DNA from: Ventricola sp036297385
GTDB lineage: Bacteria; Bacillota; Clostridia; Christensenellales; Aristaeellaceae
DNA length: 15,165 nt
NCBI GenBank assembly: GCA_036297385.1
Contig: JAXJLD010000134.1
Span: 1-15,165 of the forward strand
Reading direction: 5' to 3'
Shown here piece by piece: positions 6,740-13,546 of this stretch; the first letter of the stretch is position 1, and every line of letters begins with the position of its first letter. Below the pieces are notes generated by a model. The model had not been told where the DNA came from and searched no databases. It saw only the letters and a program-made list of their open reading frames with translations. A program made the position numbers and the translations under genes.

Positions 6740-8194
6740 ATGAAACTGTCCAAGCGCTTGTCCGTCGATTCTTCCGTCGTCCGATATACGGCGTTCTTTA
6801 CCGTCATTTTCGTGCTGGCTGCACACGCCTTCTGCCTGTTCAACCTCACCTATACCAGCGGCTCCGTCATGCTCAGCGTGAGCGATGGCCGCCGCGCACA
6901 GATCGCGGGCGGGCAGTACCTTCTGCCCTTCTACTGGCTGATTCGCGGCAGTATCTCCGCGCCGCTGTGGGTCGGCTTGCTCAGCACGCTGTATCTGACA
7001 GCAGCCAACATCGTCATCGCCGGGCTGCTCGGCCTGCGCAGTCCGCTCTCCCTCTTTGCGCTGTGCGGCACAATGACCGCTAACGCCGCCGTCACCACCG
7101 TGTTCGCGGGCGCACTGAATACAGCGGATGCCGTCTTTCTGTCCATGCTGCTCGTTTCGCTGTCCGTTGCCTGCTGCATACGGCTGCGCTGGGGCGCATT
7201 CGTCGGCGCAGCGCTTCTGGCCGCCGCACTGGCGCTGGATGCCGCCGCGCTCCCCTTCTTCGCCGCGCTGGCGCTGCTTGCGCTTTTGGGCCATTGGCTT
7301 GACGCGCAGGATGCAAGCGAATGGCGGTGCGCCCTGCTCGCTCTGCTCGGTGCGCTTGGCCTCGGCTTGGCCCTCTATGCCGCGGGCGATTTTGTGATGC
7401 TGCGCCGCAGCGGTATCCAGCAGGCGGCCTCGTGGCGCACAGCCGAGGCTTCCTTCGCTCCGGTTCAAGCGCTGCTTGCTCCGCTGACTGCCTATCCGCA
7501 CCTCAGCATCGCATTGCGCGTTCTGCTCGTCCTGCTCGCCGCGGCAGCACTCCTTGGCCTGTGGAAAGCGCGTGGTGCGCACCATGCGGCGATTCCCGCG
7601 CTCCTCATGCTCGCCCTTCCACTGTCCGCTGGACTGCCCCTCTTCTCCGGCAGTCCCGTCGGACAGATTCTCCCGGCATACTGCCTGCTCGACCTGATTC
7701 CCCTGCTGCTGGTCGTCCGGCTCTCGTCCCGGCGCGTACAGCGGTTCGCCGCAGGCGCATTCGGCGTACTGTTTCTGGGAAGCATCGTGTTTGCCAATCA
7801 GGTATACCTGAAAAAGAATCTTGAGTTTGAATCCACGCTCTCCCTGACCTCGCGCATCATCCAGCGCGCCGAGGAAACCGAGGGCTATCAGCCGGGCGTT
7901 ACGCCGGTCGCCATCATCGGCACGCCGGAAAACTCCATCTTCGCCGTTGAGCGCAAGGGCTTTGAACATCTGGCCACGCTCGATGCGGCAAAGGGGCATT
8001 ACGCTATCGCCACCGATGAGGACATGATCTGGTACTGCTGGGATGTGCTGGGCTATCCCTTCAATTTCGTCAGCGCCTTTGAGCTGGAACAGCTCAAGGC
8101 CGATCAGGCCGTCATGGCGATGCCCGCCTTCCCGGCGGAGGGCTGCTGCGCGTTTGTCGGAGAAACGCTGGTCGTCAAGGTGTCGCCCTTCTAA
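6740..8194 (+). CDS. Diverged GtrII-like paralogue, possibly inactive
   Basis: This 484-residue polytopic membrane protein is clearly related along its length to the gene just upstream. Shared landmarks include FYWLIRGSISAP versus VYWLVRGDITAP, the AEETEGYQPGVTPV versus AERTEGYVPGETPV stretch, and a GCC motif near the C terminus. Several polar residues of the first copy are gone: Asp39 is Ser42, the GRF arginine is Gln, the RGD aspartate is Ser, and the ANE glutamate is Ala. The Asp of TDVYM is kept as TADAVF. It may be a non-catalytic partner, for example a complex subunit, or an enzyme with changed specificity. The reading frame is intact, so it is not a simple pseudogene. AAAGGAG lies nine bases before the ATG. 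A strong hairpin follows the stop. Confidence 0.75.
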   Translation: MKLSKRLSVDSSVVRYTAFFTVIFVLAAHAFCLFNLTYTSGSVMLSVSDGRRAQIAGGQYLLPFYWLIRGSISAPLWVGLLSTLYLTAANIVIAGLLGLRSPLSLFALCGTMTANAAVTTVFAGALNTADAVFLSMLLVSLSVACCIRLRWGAFVGAALLAAALALDAAALPFFAALALLALLGHWLDAQDASEWRCALLALLGALGLGLALYAAGDFVMLRRSGIQQAASWRTAEASFAPVQALLAPLTAYPHLSIALRVLLVLLAAAALLGLWKARGAHHAAIPALLMLALPLSAGLPLFSGSPVGQILPAYCLLDLIPLLLVVRLSSRRVQRFAAGAFGVLFLGSIVFANQVYLKKNLEFESTLSLTSRIIQRAEETEGYQPGVTPVAIIGTPENSIFAVERKGFEHLATLDAAKGHYAIATDEDMIWYCWDVLGYPFNFVSAFELEQLKADQAVMAMPAFPAEGCCAFVGETLVVKVSPF

Positions 8195-8223
8195 ATCATA
8201 CGATTTTTTGACCAAAATAAGCC

Positions 8224-8289
8224 ATAAGCGCGAAGCGAAGAAAGGCATCGGGGTTATACGCCCCATGTTCTTCTTCGCTTCGCGCTTAT
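8224..8289. terminator. Perfect 19-bp inverted repeat after the GtrII pair
   Basis: ATAAGCGCGAAGCGAAGAA (8224-8242) pairs exactly with TTCTTCGCTTCGCGCTTAT (8271-8289). The 28-base middle carries GGGG and CCCC that can also pair. The structure begins 29 bases past the stop codon at 8194. It probably ends plus-strand transcription between convergent genes, although only a loose T-rich stretch (GTTTTATACTGTTTT) follows. The arm is the same box that closes the dispersed repeats, so it may equally be two copies of that element in head-to-head arrangement. Confidence 0.65.
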
Positions 8290-8299
8290 TGATCGTTTT

Positions 8300-8381
8300 A
8301 TACTGTTTTGCATCTAAAACCTTGCACGCAAATTGAACCCGTTTCAATCGTAGACCGCTTTGCGGTCTGCTCTGAAACTAC
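8300..8381 (+). repeat. 82-nt dispersed repeat, copy 1
   Basis: This aligns without gaps to 15084-15165, with four differences in 82 bases by eye. The 3' half folds into a compound hairpin: outer arms GTTTCA (8341-8346) and TGAAAC (8373-8378), inner arms AGACCGC (8352-8358) and GCGGTCT (8362-8368). In the inner loop TTT changes to TTC in the other copy, leaving the stem intact. CGTTTTT follows the hairpin here, so this copy could also act as a terminator for the plus-strand genes. Confidence 0.85.
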
Positions 8382-8390
8382 GTTTTTCAG

Positions 8391-8465
8391 GTGTATATTA
8401 GGGCTGCCGCCCTAAAACCCGCTTGGGGATTTCATCCCCAAACCCCTTCTTCGCTTCGCGCTTAT
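8391..8465 (+). repeat. Dispersed two-hairpin repeat, copy B
   Basis: Hairpin 1 is TTAGGGC/GCCCTAA with loop TGCC (8398-8415). Hairpin 2 is TTGGGGAT/ATCCCCAA (8423-8441). The box TTCTTCGCTTCGCGCTTAT is at 8447-8465. The second hairpin differs in sequence from copies A and C but still pairs, evidence for a conserved fold. The stretch from the box at 8271 to this box carries the 82-nt element between direct copies of the 19-mer. It lies past the 3' end of the minus-strand thiY gene, in the same position and orientation that copy A has beyond the TSUP gene. Confidence 0.8.
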
Positions 8466-8529
8466 TGCTCGCTTTATTCAGGAAATAAGATGAGAACAGC
8501 ATACGCCGATGAGCCATTCGCCTATTGGA

Positions 8530-9516
8530 TCAATACGCGAGATTTACGCGCACATCCTCCACTGTCACACCGCCTTCAATCAGTCCCTGCGCACGCATCC
8601 AGTCGATGTTCTTCTGCCAGCATTCATCCGTCTGCGTGAGGAACGCCGCCTCCTGCGTCTCCATCAGCGGCAGCAGCGTCTGCATACTCTGGCGCTCCAC
8701 GGTCTCCGAAAGCGGGAAATTCTCCGCGCTCTGGTTATCCAGCAGAATCCGCAGCGCCTCCTCCGGGTTCTGCTTCATATCGGCAAAGCCCTTGGCAGAC
8801 GCACGCAGGAACGCCGCCAGCGTTTCCGGCTCGCTCTCAATCTTCTTATCATTGGCAAGGAACACGGCCTCATAGTAAGTCGGCACGCCATAGTCATCCA
8901 GATCAAACCAGTTGACGGAGAAGCCCTCCTCCTCCATCTGCGGCACCTCATGGTTGACAAGGCAGCCGATGGTCGCATCCACATTGCCGGTCGTCATGGC
9001 GCTCATCAGGTCAAAGCCCACGTCAATCAGCGTCACATCGCTGTCATCCGCGCCCACGTTCTCCATGATGCTGCGCACAAGCGCCTCCGACAGCTCCGTG
9101 CCGGCATAGCCCACGGTCTTGCCCACCAGATCGCTGGGCGAAGTGATGTTCTTCTCCTTGAGGGAGAGGACGATGTTCAGCGGCGCCTGAACCACCGCGC
9201 CGATGGACTTAACCGGGATATTCTGATTGGCACGCACCTGAATGACGTCCTGCTGATAATACAGACCGATATCCGCGCGGCCTGCGGCGACAAGCGCAAT
9301 CGCATCATTGGCATTGGAAGGGAAGCGGATGTTGACCTTCAGGCCCTCCTCCTCATAGTAGCCCTTCTCGATCGCCGTATACATGAAGGCGTGCAGCGCA
9401 TTGGGATACCAGTCCAGCACCACATCCAGCTCCTTGAGCTTTTCCGCATGGGCAGCCGAAACGCCCGTCATCAGCAGGCAGGCCGTCACCAGCAAGGCCA
9501 GAAAACGCTTCATCAT
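8530..9516 (-). CDS. thiY: ABC transporter substrate-binding protein for a thiamin pyrimidine (ThiY-like)
   Basis: This NMT1/THI5-like periplasmic-type binding protein has 328 residues from the start chosen. LDWYPNALHAFMYTAIEKGYYEEEGL just after the signal sequence is the family hallmark, matching ThiY proteins that bind formylaminopyrimidine or HMP-type pyrimidines. The ATG at 9516 was preferred to an in-frame GTG at 9522 because GGAG lies nine bases before it but only three before the GTG. The signal sequence is ambiguous. VTAC at residues 10-13 could be a lipobox, while AHA-E at 22-25 looks like a signal peptidase I site. A lipoprotein would be expected in a cell without an outer membrane. 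It is the last gene of the thiD-tenA-thiZ-thiX-thiY run, 36 bases after thiX. Confidence 0.9.
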   Translation of the reverse strand: MMKRFLALLVTACLLMTGVSAAHAEKLKELDVVLDWYPNALHAFMYTAIEKGYYEEEGLKVNIRFPSNANDAIALVAAGRADIGLYYQQDVIQVRANQNIPVKSIGAVVQAPLNIVLSLKEKNITSPSDLVGKTVGYAGTELSEALVRSIMENVGADDSDVTLIDVGFDLMSAMTTGNVDATIGCLVNHEVPQMEEEGFSVNWFDLDDYGVPTYYEAVFLANDKKIESEPETLAAFLRASAKGFADMKQNPEEALRILLDNQSAENFPLSETVERQSMQTLLPLMETQEAAFLTQTDECWQKNIDWMRAQGLIEGGVTVEDVRVNLAY

Positions 9517-9552
9517 GTTCACAATCTCCTTTTGGTTTGATGTAGATTATGG

Positions 9553-10308
9553 TTAGGATTCGCCGCGCCAGCGCACGACCTTCCTTTCCAGCAGGGATAC
9601 CAGCCCCACCGCCAGCATCGCCACGGCAGAGAGCAGCACGATGGGCGCAAACACGCCCGCGCCGTCGAGCTGCGTCATCATCCGCCGAGAGAAGTAGCCC
9701 AAGCCGCTCTGCGCGCCGAGCCATTCACCAATAGCCGCACCGATGATGCTGATGGGAATCGCCATCTTGATGGCGGAAAACAGATAGGGCAGCGTACAGG
9801 GCATCTTAATCTTGCAGAACACATCCCACTTCGTCGCGCCGTAGGTGAGCAGCAGCTCCGCCATCTCCACGCGGGCGGACTGCAAGCCGTCATACACGGT
9901 AATGGTGATCGGGAAAAAAGTGATGAGCACCGCCACCAGCACCTTGCTCCAAACGCCATAGCCAAACCACAGCACGAACAGCGGCGCAATCGCCGTCGTC
10001 GGAATCGTCTGCGAGGCGACCACCAGCGGATACAGCGCCTTGCGGCACAGCGTGCTGGCATCCATAATCACCGCCAGCCCCACACCCAGCACCAGCGAGA
10101 TGAGCAGACCCAGCGCCGTCACGCCCATTGTCGCAGGCAGATGCACGGTCAGCAGCACGGTGCGCAGCTCCCAGAGCTTGCGCAGAATCTGTATGGGGGT
10201 GGGCAAGATATAAGCGGCGTTCATCTTCACCGCCGCCGCCTGCCACACGAGCAGCAGCGCAAAGAGCAGCAGCAGCGCGGGCAGATTGCCCCGATTGGCT
10301 TTTTTCAC
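9553..10308 (-). CDS. thiX: ABC transporter permease, thiamin pyrimidine uptake
   Basis: This 251-residue inner-membrane permease has about six transmembrane segments and belongs to the SsuC/TauC-like branch that also holds ThiX. The cytoplasmic EAA loop, which contacts the ATPase, is ELLLTYGATKWDVFCKIKMPCTLPYLFSAIK within residues 151-181, with the usual G in GATKWD. It starts with GTG at 10308, overlapping the thiZ stop codon as GTGA, which indicates translational coupling. The partners are the ATPase upstream and the binding protein downstream. Substrate assignment rests on the neighbouring ThiY-like protein and TenA, because SsuC/TauC-type permeases are not distinct enough alone. Confidence 0.9.
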   Translation of the reverse strand: MKKANRGNLPALLLLFALLLVWQAAAVKMNAAYILPTPIQILRKLWELRTVLLTVHLPATMGVTALGLLISLVLGVGLAVIMDASTLCRKALYPLVVASQTIPTTAIAPLFVLWFGYGVWSKVLVAVLITFFPITITVYDGLQSARVEMAELLLTYGATKWDVFCKIKMPCTLPYLFSAIKMAIPISIIGAAIGEWLGAQSGLGYFSRRMMTQLDGAGVFAPIVLLSAVAMLAVGLVSLLERKVVRWRGES

Positions 10309-11066
10309 AGCGCCACCTGCTTTCTGAGCATATCGATCAGTTCCTGCTGAAGGGCGACAATCTCCGGCCGCGCCAGATCGGTGCGCGTGCGCGTGCTGTC
10401 AAGCGGAACGGGAATCTCCCGCAGGGCGCGAATTGGCGATTCCTCCACCATCAGCACGCTGGTGGAGAGAAACAACGCCTCCTCCACGTCATGGGTGATG
10501 AACAGAATCGTCTTGCCCGTCTGCCGCCATTGTTCCAGCAGCCATTCCTGCATGGAAATGCGCGTGAGAAAATCCAGCGCGGAAAACGGCTCATCCAGCA
10601 GCAGCAGATCGCTGCCCGTCAGCATGGTGCGTGCAAAAGCCGCCCGCTGCCGCATTCCGCCGGAAAGCTCGTCCGGGCGCTTGTCCCGGCAGCCTGCAAG
10701 CCCCACTTGGGCCAGCGCCGCATCCACGCGCGCCGCCCGCTCCTCCCTGCTTGCCGTGCGTGCAATCTCCATCGGCAGGGCGAGGTTCTCCCCCACGCTT
10801 CGCCATGGAAACAGCAGGTCTTTCTGCGGCATATAACCGCAGTAGTGGCGCAGCGTCTCAATCGGCGCGCCGCCGACCCGGATCGTCCCCTTCCGGGGCT
10901 TGAGCAGGCCGTTGGTCATGCGGAAGATGGTGCTCTTTCCGCACCCGCTCACCCCCAAGATGCAATGAAACGCGCCGGGCTTGACGGCAAAGGAGAGCTC
11001 GTCCACGATGTCCGTCTCCTCCCCGTCGTAGCGGTATGAGACGCGGTCAAATTCCAGCACATTCAT
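10305..11066 (-). CDS. thiZ: ABC transporter ATP-binding protein, thiamin pyrimidine uptake
   Basis: This 253-residue ATPase energises the ThiXYZ importer. Walker A is GVSGCGKST (38-46), the Q-loop Gln is at 81, the signature is LSGGMRQ (134-140), Walker B is LLLLDEP (154-160), and the switch His is 192 in ITHD. The ATG at 11066 was chosen. It overlaps the tenA stop as ATGA and has GGGAG upstream, and homology begins there. A longer in-frame start at 11117 would add 17 residues that only restate tenA sequence. It groups with the nitrate/sulfonate/taurine (SsuB/TauB-like) ATPases, as ThiZ proteins do. Confidence 0.92.
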   Translation of the reverse strand: MNVLEFDRVSYRYDGEETDIVDELSFAVKPGAFHCILGVSGCGKSTIFRMTNGLLKPRKGTIRVGGAPIETLRHYCGYMPQKDLLFPWRSVGENLALPMEIARTASREERAARVDAALAQVGLAGCRDKRPDELSGGMRQRAAFARTMLTGSDLLLLDEPFSALDFLTRISMQEWLLEQWRQTGKTILFITHDVEEALFLSTSVLMVEESPIRALREIPVPLDSTRTRTDLARPEIVALQQELIDMLRKQVAL

Positions 11067-11725
11067 GCGCGCATCTCCCACGCCATGTCCCAAAAGCCCA
11101 GCTCGTAGCGGCTGCACCGAACGAAGATCTCCGTCAGGCGCTGTACCTGCGCCTCGGAAGCCCCCTCGCTCAGATGATTCATCAGCTCAATCAGCGCATC
11201 ATTGGTCGCCGTATAGTCCGCACCCGCATAGCCTTGAATCCACTCGCCATAGAAAGGATGATCCATCGCGCCCGGGATCTTCGCCAGCGCCTGACCAATC
11301 TCCGCGTAGCTCCACGAACATGCCAGAATGGCGGCGACGATCTCCACCGGCGTGCCTGCATGCGCCACGGCGAGCATATAATGCGTGTAGGACAGGTTGT
11401 CCAGCGCCGGGGTCACCGCCAAAACCTGCTCCTCCGTAACGCCCAGCCGCTTCATATATGCGCGATGGATGCACATTTCCCCATCGAGAATCGCATCCAC
11501 GTTCTTGGCGAACGTGCGCATGAGCACCGGGTCGTTGGCTTTAACCACGCCCAGCGCAAACACCTTCGCATAGTCAAACAGATACAGATAATCCTGAAGC
11601 ATGAAGTAGCGGAACTTTTCCACATCAAGGCTTCCATCACCGATGCCTGTGACAAAGGGATGGGCCAGACACTTCGCCCATACGGGCGCTGCGGCTTCAT
11701 ACAGCCGATCCGTCAGCTTTTGCAT
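11063..11725 (-). CDS. tenA: Aminopyrimidine aminohydrolase / thiaminase II (TenA)
   Basis: This 220-residue TenA-family enzyme hydrolyses 4-amino-5-aminomethyl-2-methylpyrimidine to HMP, salvaging the pyrimidine from degraded thiamin, and can also cleave thiamin. The catalytic set is complete: Asp45 in FRYFMLQDYLYL, the nucleophile Cys136 in ILACSWSYAEIG, and Glu208 in SRYELGFWDMAW. These match Asp44, Cys135 and Glu205 of Bacillus subtilis TenA. Three ATGs lie in a row (11731, 11728, 11725). The third was chosen because GGAGG is seven bases before it and only one base before the first. The thiD stop falls inside this ATG run, so translation is probably coupled. Presence of the Cys separates it from TenA variants lacking the nucleophile. 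Confidence 0.95.
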   Translation of the reverse strand: MQKLTDRLYEAAAPVWAKCLAHPFVTGIGDGSLDVEKFRYFMLQDYLYLFDYAKVFALGVVKANDPVLMRTFAKNVDAILDGEMCIHRAYMKRLGVTEEQVLAVTPALDNLSYTHYMLAVAHAGTPVEIVAAILACSWSYAEIGQALAKIPGAMDHPFYGEWIQGYAGADYTATNDALIELMNHLSEGASEAQVQRLTEIFVRCSRYELGFWDMAWEMRA

Positions 11726-11727
11726 CA

Positions 11728-12543
11728 TCATTCCTCCCGAATATACGCGCTTTTCAAGTCAAACAGGTGGTTCATCGGCCCGCGTCCCTTGCCCAGATTG
11801 AGCATCGCCGCCAGCGCACCGGAAATATACGCCTTCGCGCCGCGCACAGCATCCTCCAGCGTGTCGCCGCAGGCTAGATTGGAGGCAATCGCGCTGGAAA
11901 GCGTGCAGCCCGTGCCATGCGTATTGGAGTTATCGATGCGTCGGCCGTAGAACCACGTCGCCTCGCCCTGCCGATAAAGCAGGTCGTTTGCATCATTGAG
12001 GTCATGACCACCCTTGAGCAGCACCGCGCAGTCATATGCCTTGGCGATCATCTCCGCCGCCCGCTCCATGTCCTGCGCACTGCGAATCTCCATGCCCGAG
12101 AGAATCTCTGCTTCCGGGATGTTGGGCGTAACCACCTCCGCCAGCGGCAGCAGCTCCCGCTTGAGGGTTTCCAGCGCCTCATCCTGCATCAGCTTCGCGC
12201 CGGACGTCGCCACCATGACGGGATCGACCACAATGTGCCGCGCACCATACTGGCGCAGCTTCTGGGCAATCACGCGGATCAAGGCCGCGTTAGAAACCAT
12301 GCCGATCTTGACCGCATCCGGGAAAATATCGGAAAATACGGCGTCAAGCTGGTCGGCCAAAAATTCAGGCGTAGCTTCCATGATGCTGGTCACGCCGGTG
12401 GTGTTCTGCGCCGTCAAGGCAGTGATAGCCGTCATGGCGTACACACCGTGCGCCGACATCGTCTTCATATCCGCCTGAATGCCCGCGCCGCCGCTGGAAT
12501 CGCTTCCGGCAATCGAAAGCGCTGTTTTCATCTGTTCACGCAT
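11728..12543 (-). CDS. thiD: Hydroxymethylpyrimidine / phosphomethylpyrimidine kinase
   Basis: This 271-residue ribokinase-fold enzyme phosphorylates HMP to HMP-P and then to HMP-PP, the pyrimidine donor for ThiE. The N-terminal SIAGSDSSGGAGIQAD (10-25) binds the pyrimidine. DPVMVATSGAKL (107-118), VTPNIPEAEIL (138-148), LLKGGHD (175-181) and the anion-hole THGTGC (208-213) with Cys213 are all in place. The ATG at 12543 was chosen because AAAGGAG lies eight bases upstream. The longer start at 12570 precedes that site. It is the first gene of the thiD-tenA-thiZ-thiX-thiY group. No clear promoter or TPP riboswitch precedes it. The space back to the thiW terminator holds dispersed repeat copy C. 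Confidence 0.96.
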   Translation of the reverse strand: MREQMKTALSIAGSDSSGGAGIQADMKTMSAHGVYAMTAITALTAQNTTGVTSIMEATPEFLADQLDAVFSDIFPDAVKIGMVSNAALIRVIAQKLRQYGARHIVVDPVMVATSGAKLMQDEALETLKRELLPLAEVVTPNIPEAEILSGMEIRSAQDMERAAEMIAKAYDCAVLLKGGHDLNDANDLLYRQGEATWFYGRRIDNSNTHGTGCTLSSAIASNLACGDTLEDAVRGAKAYISGALAAMLNLGKGRGPMNHLFDLKSAYIREE

Positions 12544-12600
12544 AGGGAGGACTCCTTTCATACTGTGCAATACAATTTTCCGATTTAAATGTGCTGTGCT

Positions 12601-12674
12601 CGCGAAGCGAAGAAGGGAGTCTGAGGGACAATGTCCCTCAGGCAGGTTTTAGGGCAGCAGCCCTAACGTATCCC
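12601..12674 (-). repeat. Dispersed two-hairpin repeat, copy C
   Basis: Read on the minus strand, it has the same order as copies A and B. TTAGGGC/GCCCTAA lies at 12649-12666, then TGAGGGA/TCCCTCA at 12622-12640, then a shortened box TTCTTCGCTTCGCG (14 of 19 bases, 12601-12614). GATACNTTNGGGC precedes hairpin 1 in both A and C. Unlike A and B, this copy lies upstream of a gene (thiD) in the untranslated leader, so it could affect thiD expression. Confidence 0.8.
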
Positions 12675-12690
12675 ATCGCACGAAGCCCAC

Positions 12691-12730
12691 AACAAAAGGG
12701 ATGCAGGAAAGCACGCTTTCCCCATCCCTT
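12691..12730 (-). terminator. Intrinsic terminator of thiW
   Basis: On the minus strand, AAGGGATG pairs with CATCCCTT (12723-12730 and 12696-12703). An inner stem GGAAAGC/GCTTTCC has a 2-base tip, and the whole is followed by TTTTGTT. It begins 42 bases past the thiW stop. This is the clearest rho-independent terminator in the window and separates thiW from thiD. Confidence 0.88.
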
Positions 12731-12771
12731 GGCTTGACGAATCATTCTGTTTTCTCTTTTTCCAGCGTATC

Positions 12772-13290
12772 TCAGCCGAGCTTGCCGGTCATCGTATTCA
12801 GCGCGCCATTCTTTTGCAGCGCAAAGAGGATGAGACCGGCAATCGCCGCGCCCACAGCCGTGGAGATCAAAAACGGCACGATGTACGCCGTGAAGCCCAC
12901 AGCCGCCGCCGAAACGCCCATGAAGGACACCGCAATCGGATAGGCCAGCAGACCGCCGATCACGCCGGTGCCGATCACCTCGCCTGCCAGCGCAAACGGC
13001 AGTTTTCGGGTCAAGCGATACGCCAGACCGCACAGCAGCGCACCGCACATACTGCCGGGAAAGGCCAGCAAACTGCCCAGCCCCAGCAGGTTGCGGATCA
13101 GCGCAGCCAAAAAGCCTGCGCCCAGCGCATACCACGGCCCCAGCAGCACGCCGCACACGACGTTGACCATGTGCTGCACGGGCGCACACTTGCTTCCGAA
13201 CACCGGGAAAGAGAACAGGCTGCCGACCACGGCGACAGCCACCAGAATGCCTGCAACCGTCAGGCGAAGGGTGGTAGGTTTACGGTTCAT
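12772..13290 (-). CDS. thiW: ECF transporter S component, ThiW family
   Basis: This 172-residue membrane protein has five or six hydrophobic segments. The stretch SFPVFGSKCAPVQHMVNVVCGVLLGPWYALGAGF (27-60) and LLAFPGSMCGALLCGL (74-89) are strongly ThiW-like. ThiW is the substrate-specific subunit of an energy-coupling-factor importer predicted to take up the thiazole moiety of thiamin. It would share a general ECF ATPase and T subunit encoded elsewhere, as none is in the window. The start at 13290 has AGGAGG eight bases upstream. It lies between thiE and thiD, preceded by a 256-base hairpin-rich leader and followed by a strong terminator. Co-occurrence with thiM supports hydroxyethylthiazole as substrate, but this is family-level inference. 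Confidence 0.93.
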   Translation of the reverse strand: MNRKPTTLRLTVAGILVAVAVVGSLFSFPVFGSKCAPVQHMVNVVCGVLLGPWYALGAGFLAALIRNLLGLGSLLAFPGSMCGALLCGLAYRLTRKLPFALAGEVIGTGVIGGLLAYPIAVSFMGVSAAAVGFTAYIVPFLISTAVGAAIAGLILFALQKNGALNTMTGKLG

Positions 13291-13546
13291 TTGAGATTCC
13301 TCCTGTCAACATAGATTGAGGGCGGCAAAGCACAGCCAAAACAGCCTCCCTCACGGGAACAGCATGATGATTCTCTGCTGGTCGGTCGAGACTTTCTGGT
13401 CTCCTCTCACGCCGGAACACGGCTTCCCATCGCTGCTTTTCACATTGCAGGGCGCTCCCCCTCCAATGGGCTCGATACCGAGCGGTGTGCTTCGCCCCTC
13501 CTTTCACAGAAAGATTCCCAAAGGCCCTCAGGCCGGATGAGTCATG
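13291..13546 (-). promoter_or_regulatory. Structured leader of thiW, unknown RNA class
   Basis: The 256 bases between the thiE stop and thiW hold many hairpins for their length. Plus-strand positions are: CTTTC/GAAAG (13501-13513), an outer GGGCG/CGCCC (13450-13454 with 13493-13497) around GCTCG/CGAGC (13470-13483), GCCG/CGGC (13411-13423), GAGAC/GTCTC (13388-13403), CAGCA/TGCTG (13360-13380) and TCCC/GGGA (13347-13358). The conserved TPP-riboswitch strings CUGAGA and ACCUGAUCUGGAUAAU are absent. No T-box sequence (GGUGGNACCGCG) is present. It may be an unrecognised regulatory RNA or simply a GC-rich untranslated leader. A small GGCC/GGCC stem followed by TTT just after thiE (13521-13534) could be a weak terminator. 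Confidence 0.45.

Noticed and set aside
6338..8347. 669-codon minus-strand open frame across the GtrII pair
   Set aside because: It is low-complexity, Gln/Arg/Gly-rich and spans two genes with promoter, ribosome binding sites and homologous products on the plus strand.
13280..13507. 75-codon open frame in the thiW leader
   Set aside because: It has no ribosome binding site or family signature and ends inside thiW. The region folds extensively, which better explains its composition.
13291..13546. Cobalamin-riboswitch resemblance (GGGAAGCCG...CCGGC, GGAGACC) in the thiW leader
   Set aside because: The diagnostic GCCACUG element and overall order are missing. The shared strings are short and GC-rich, and no cobalamin gene is nearby.
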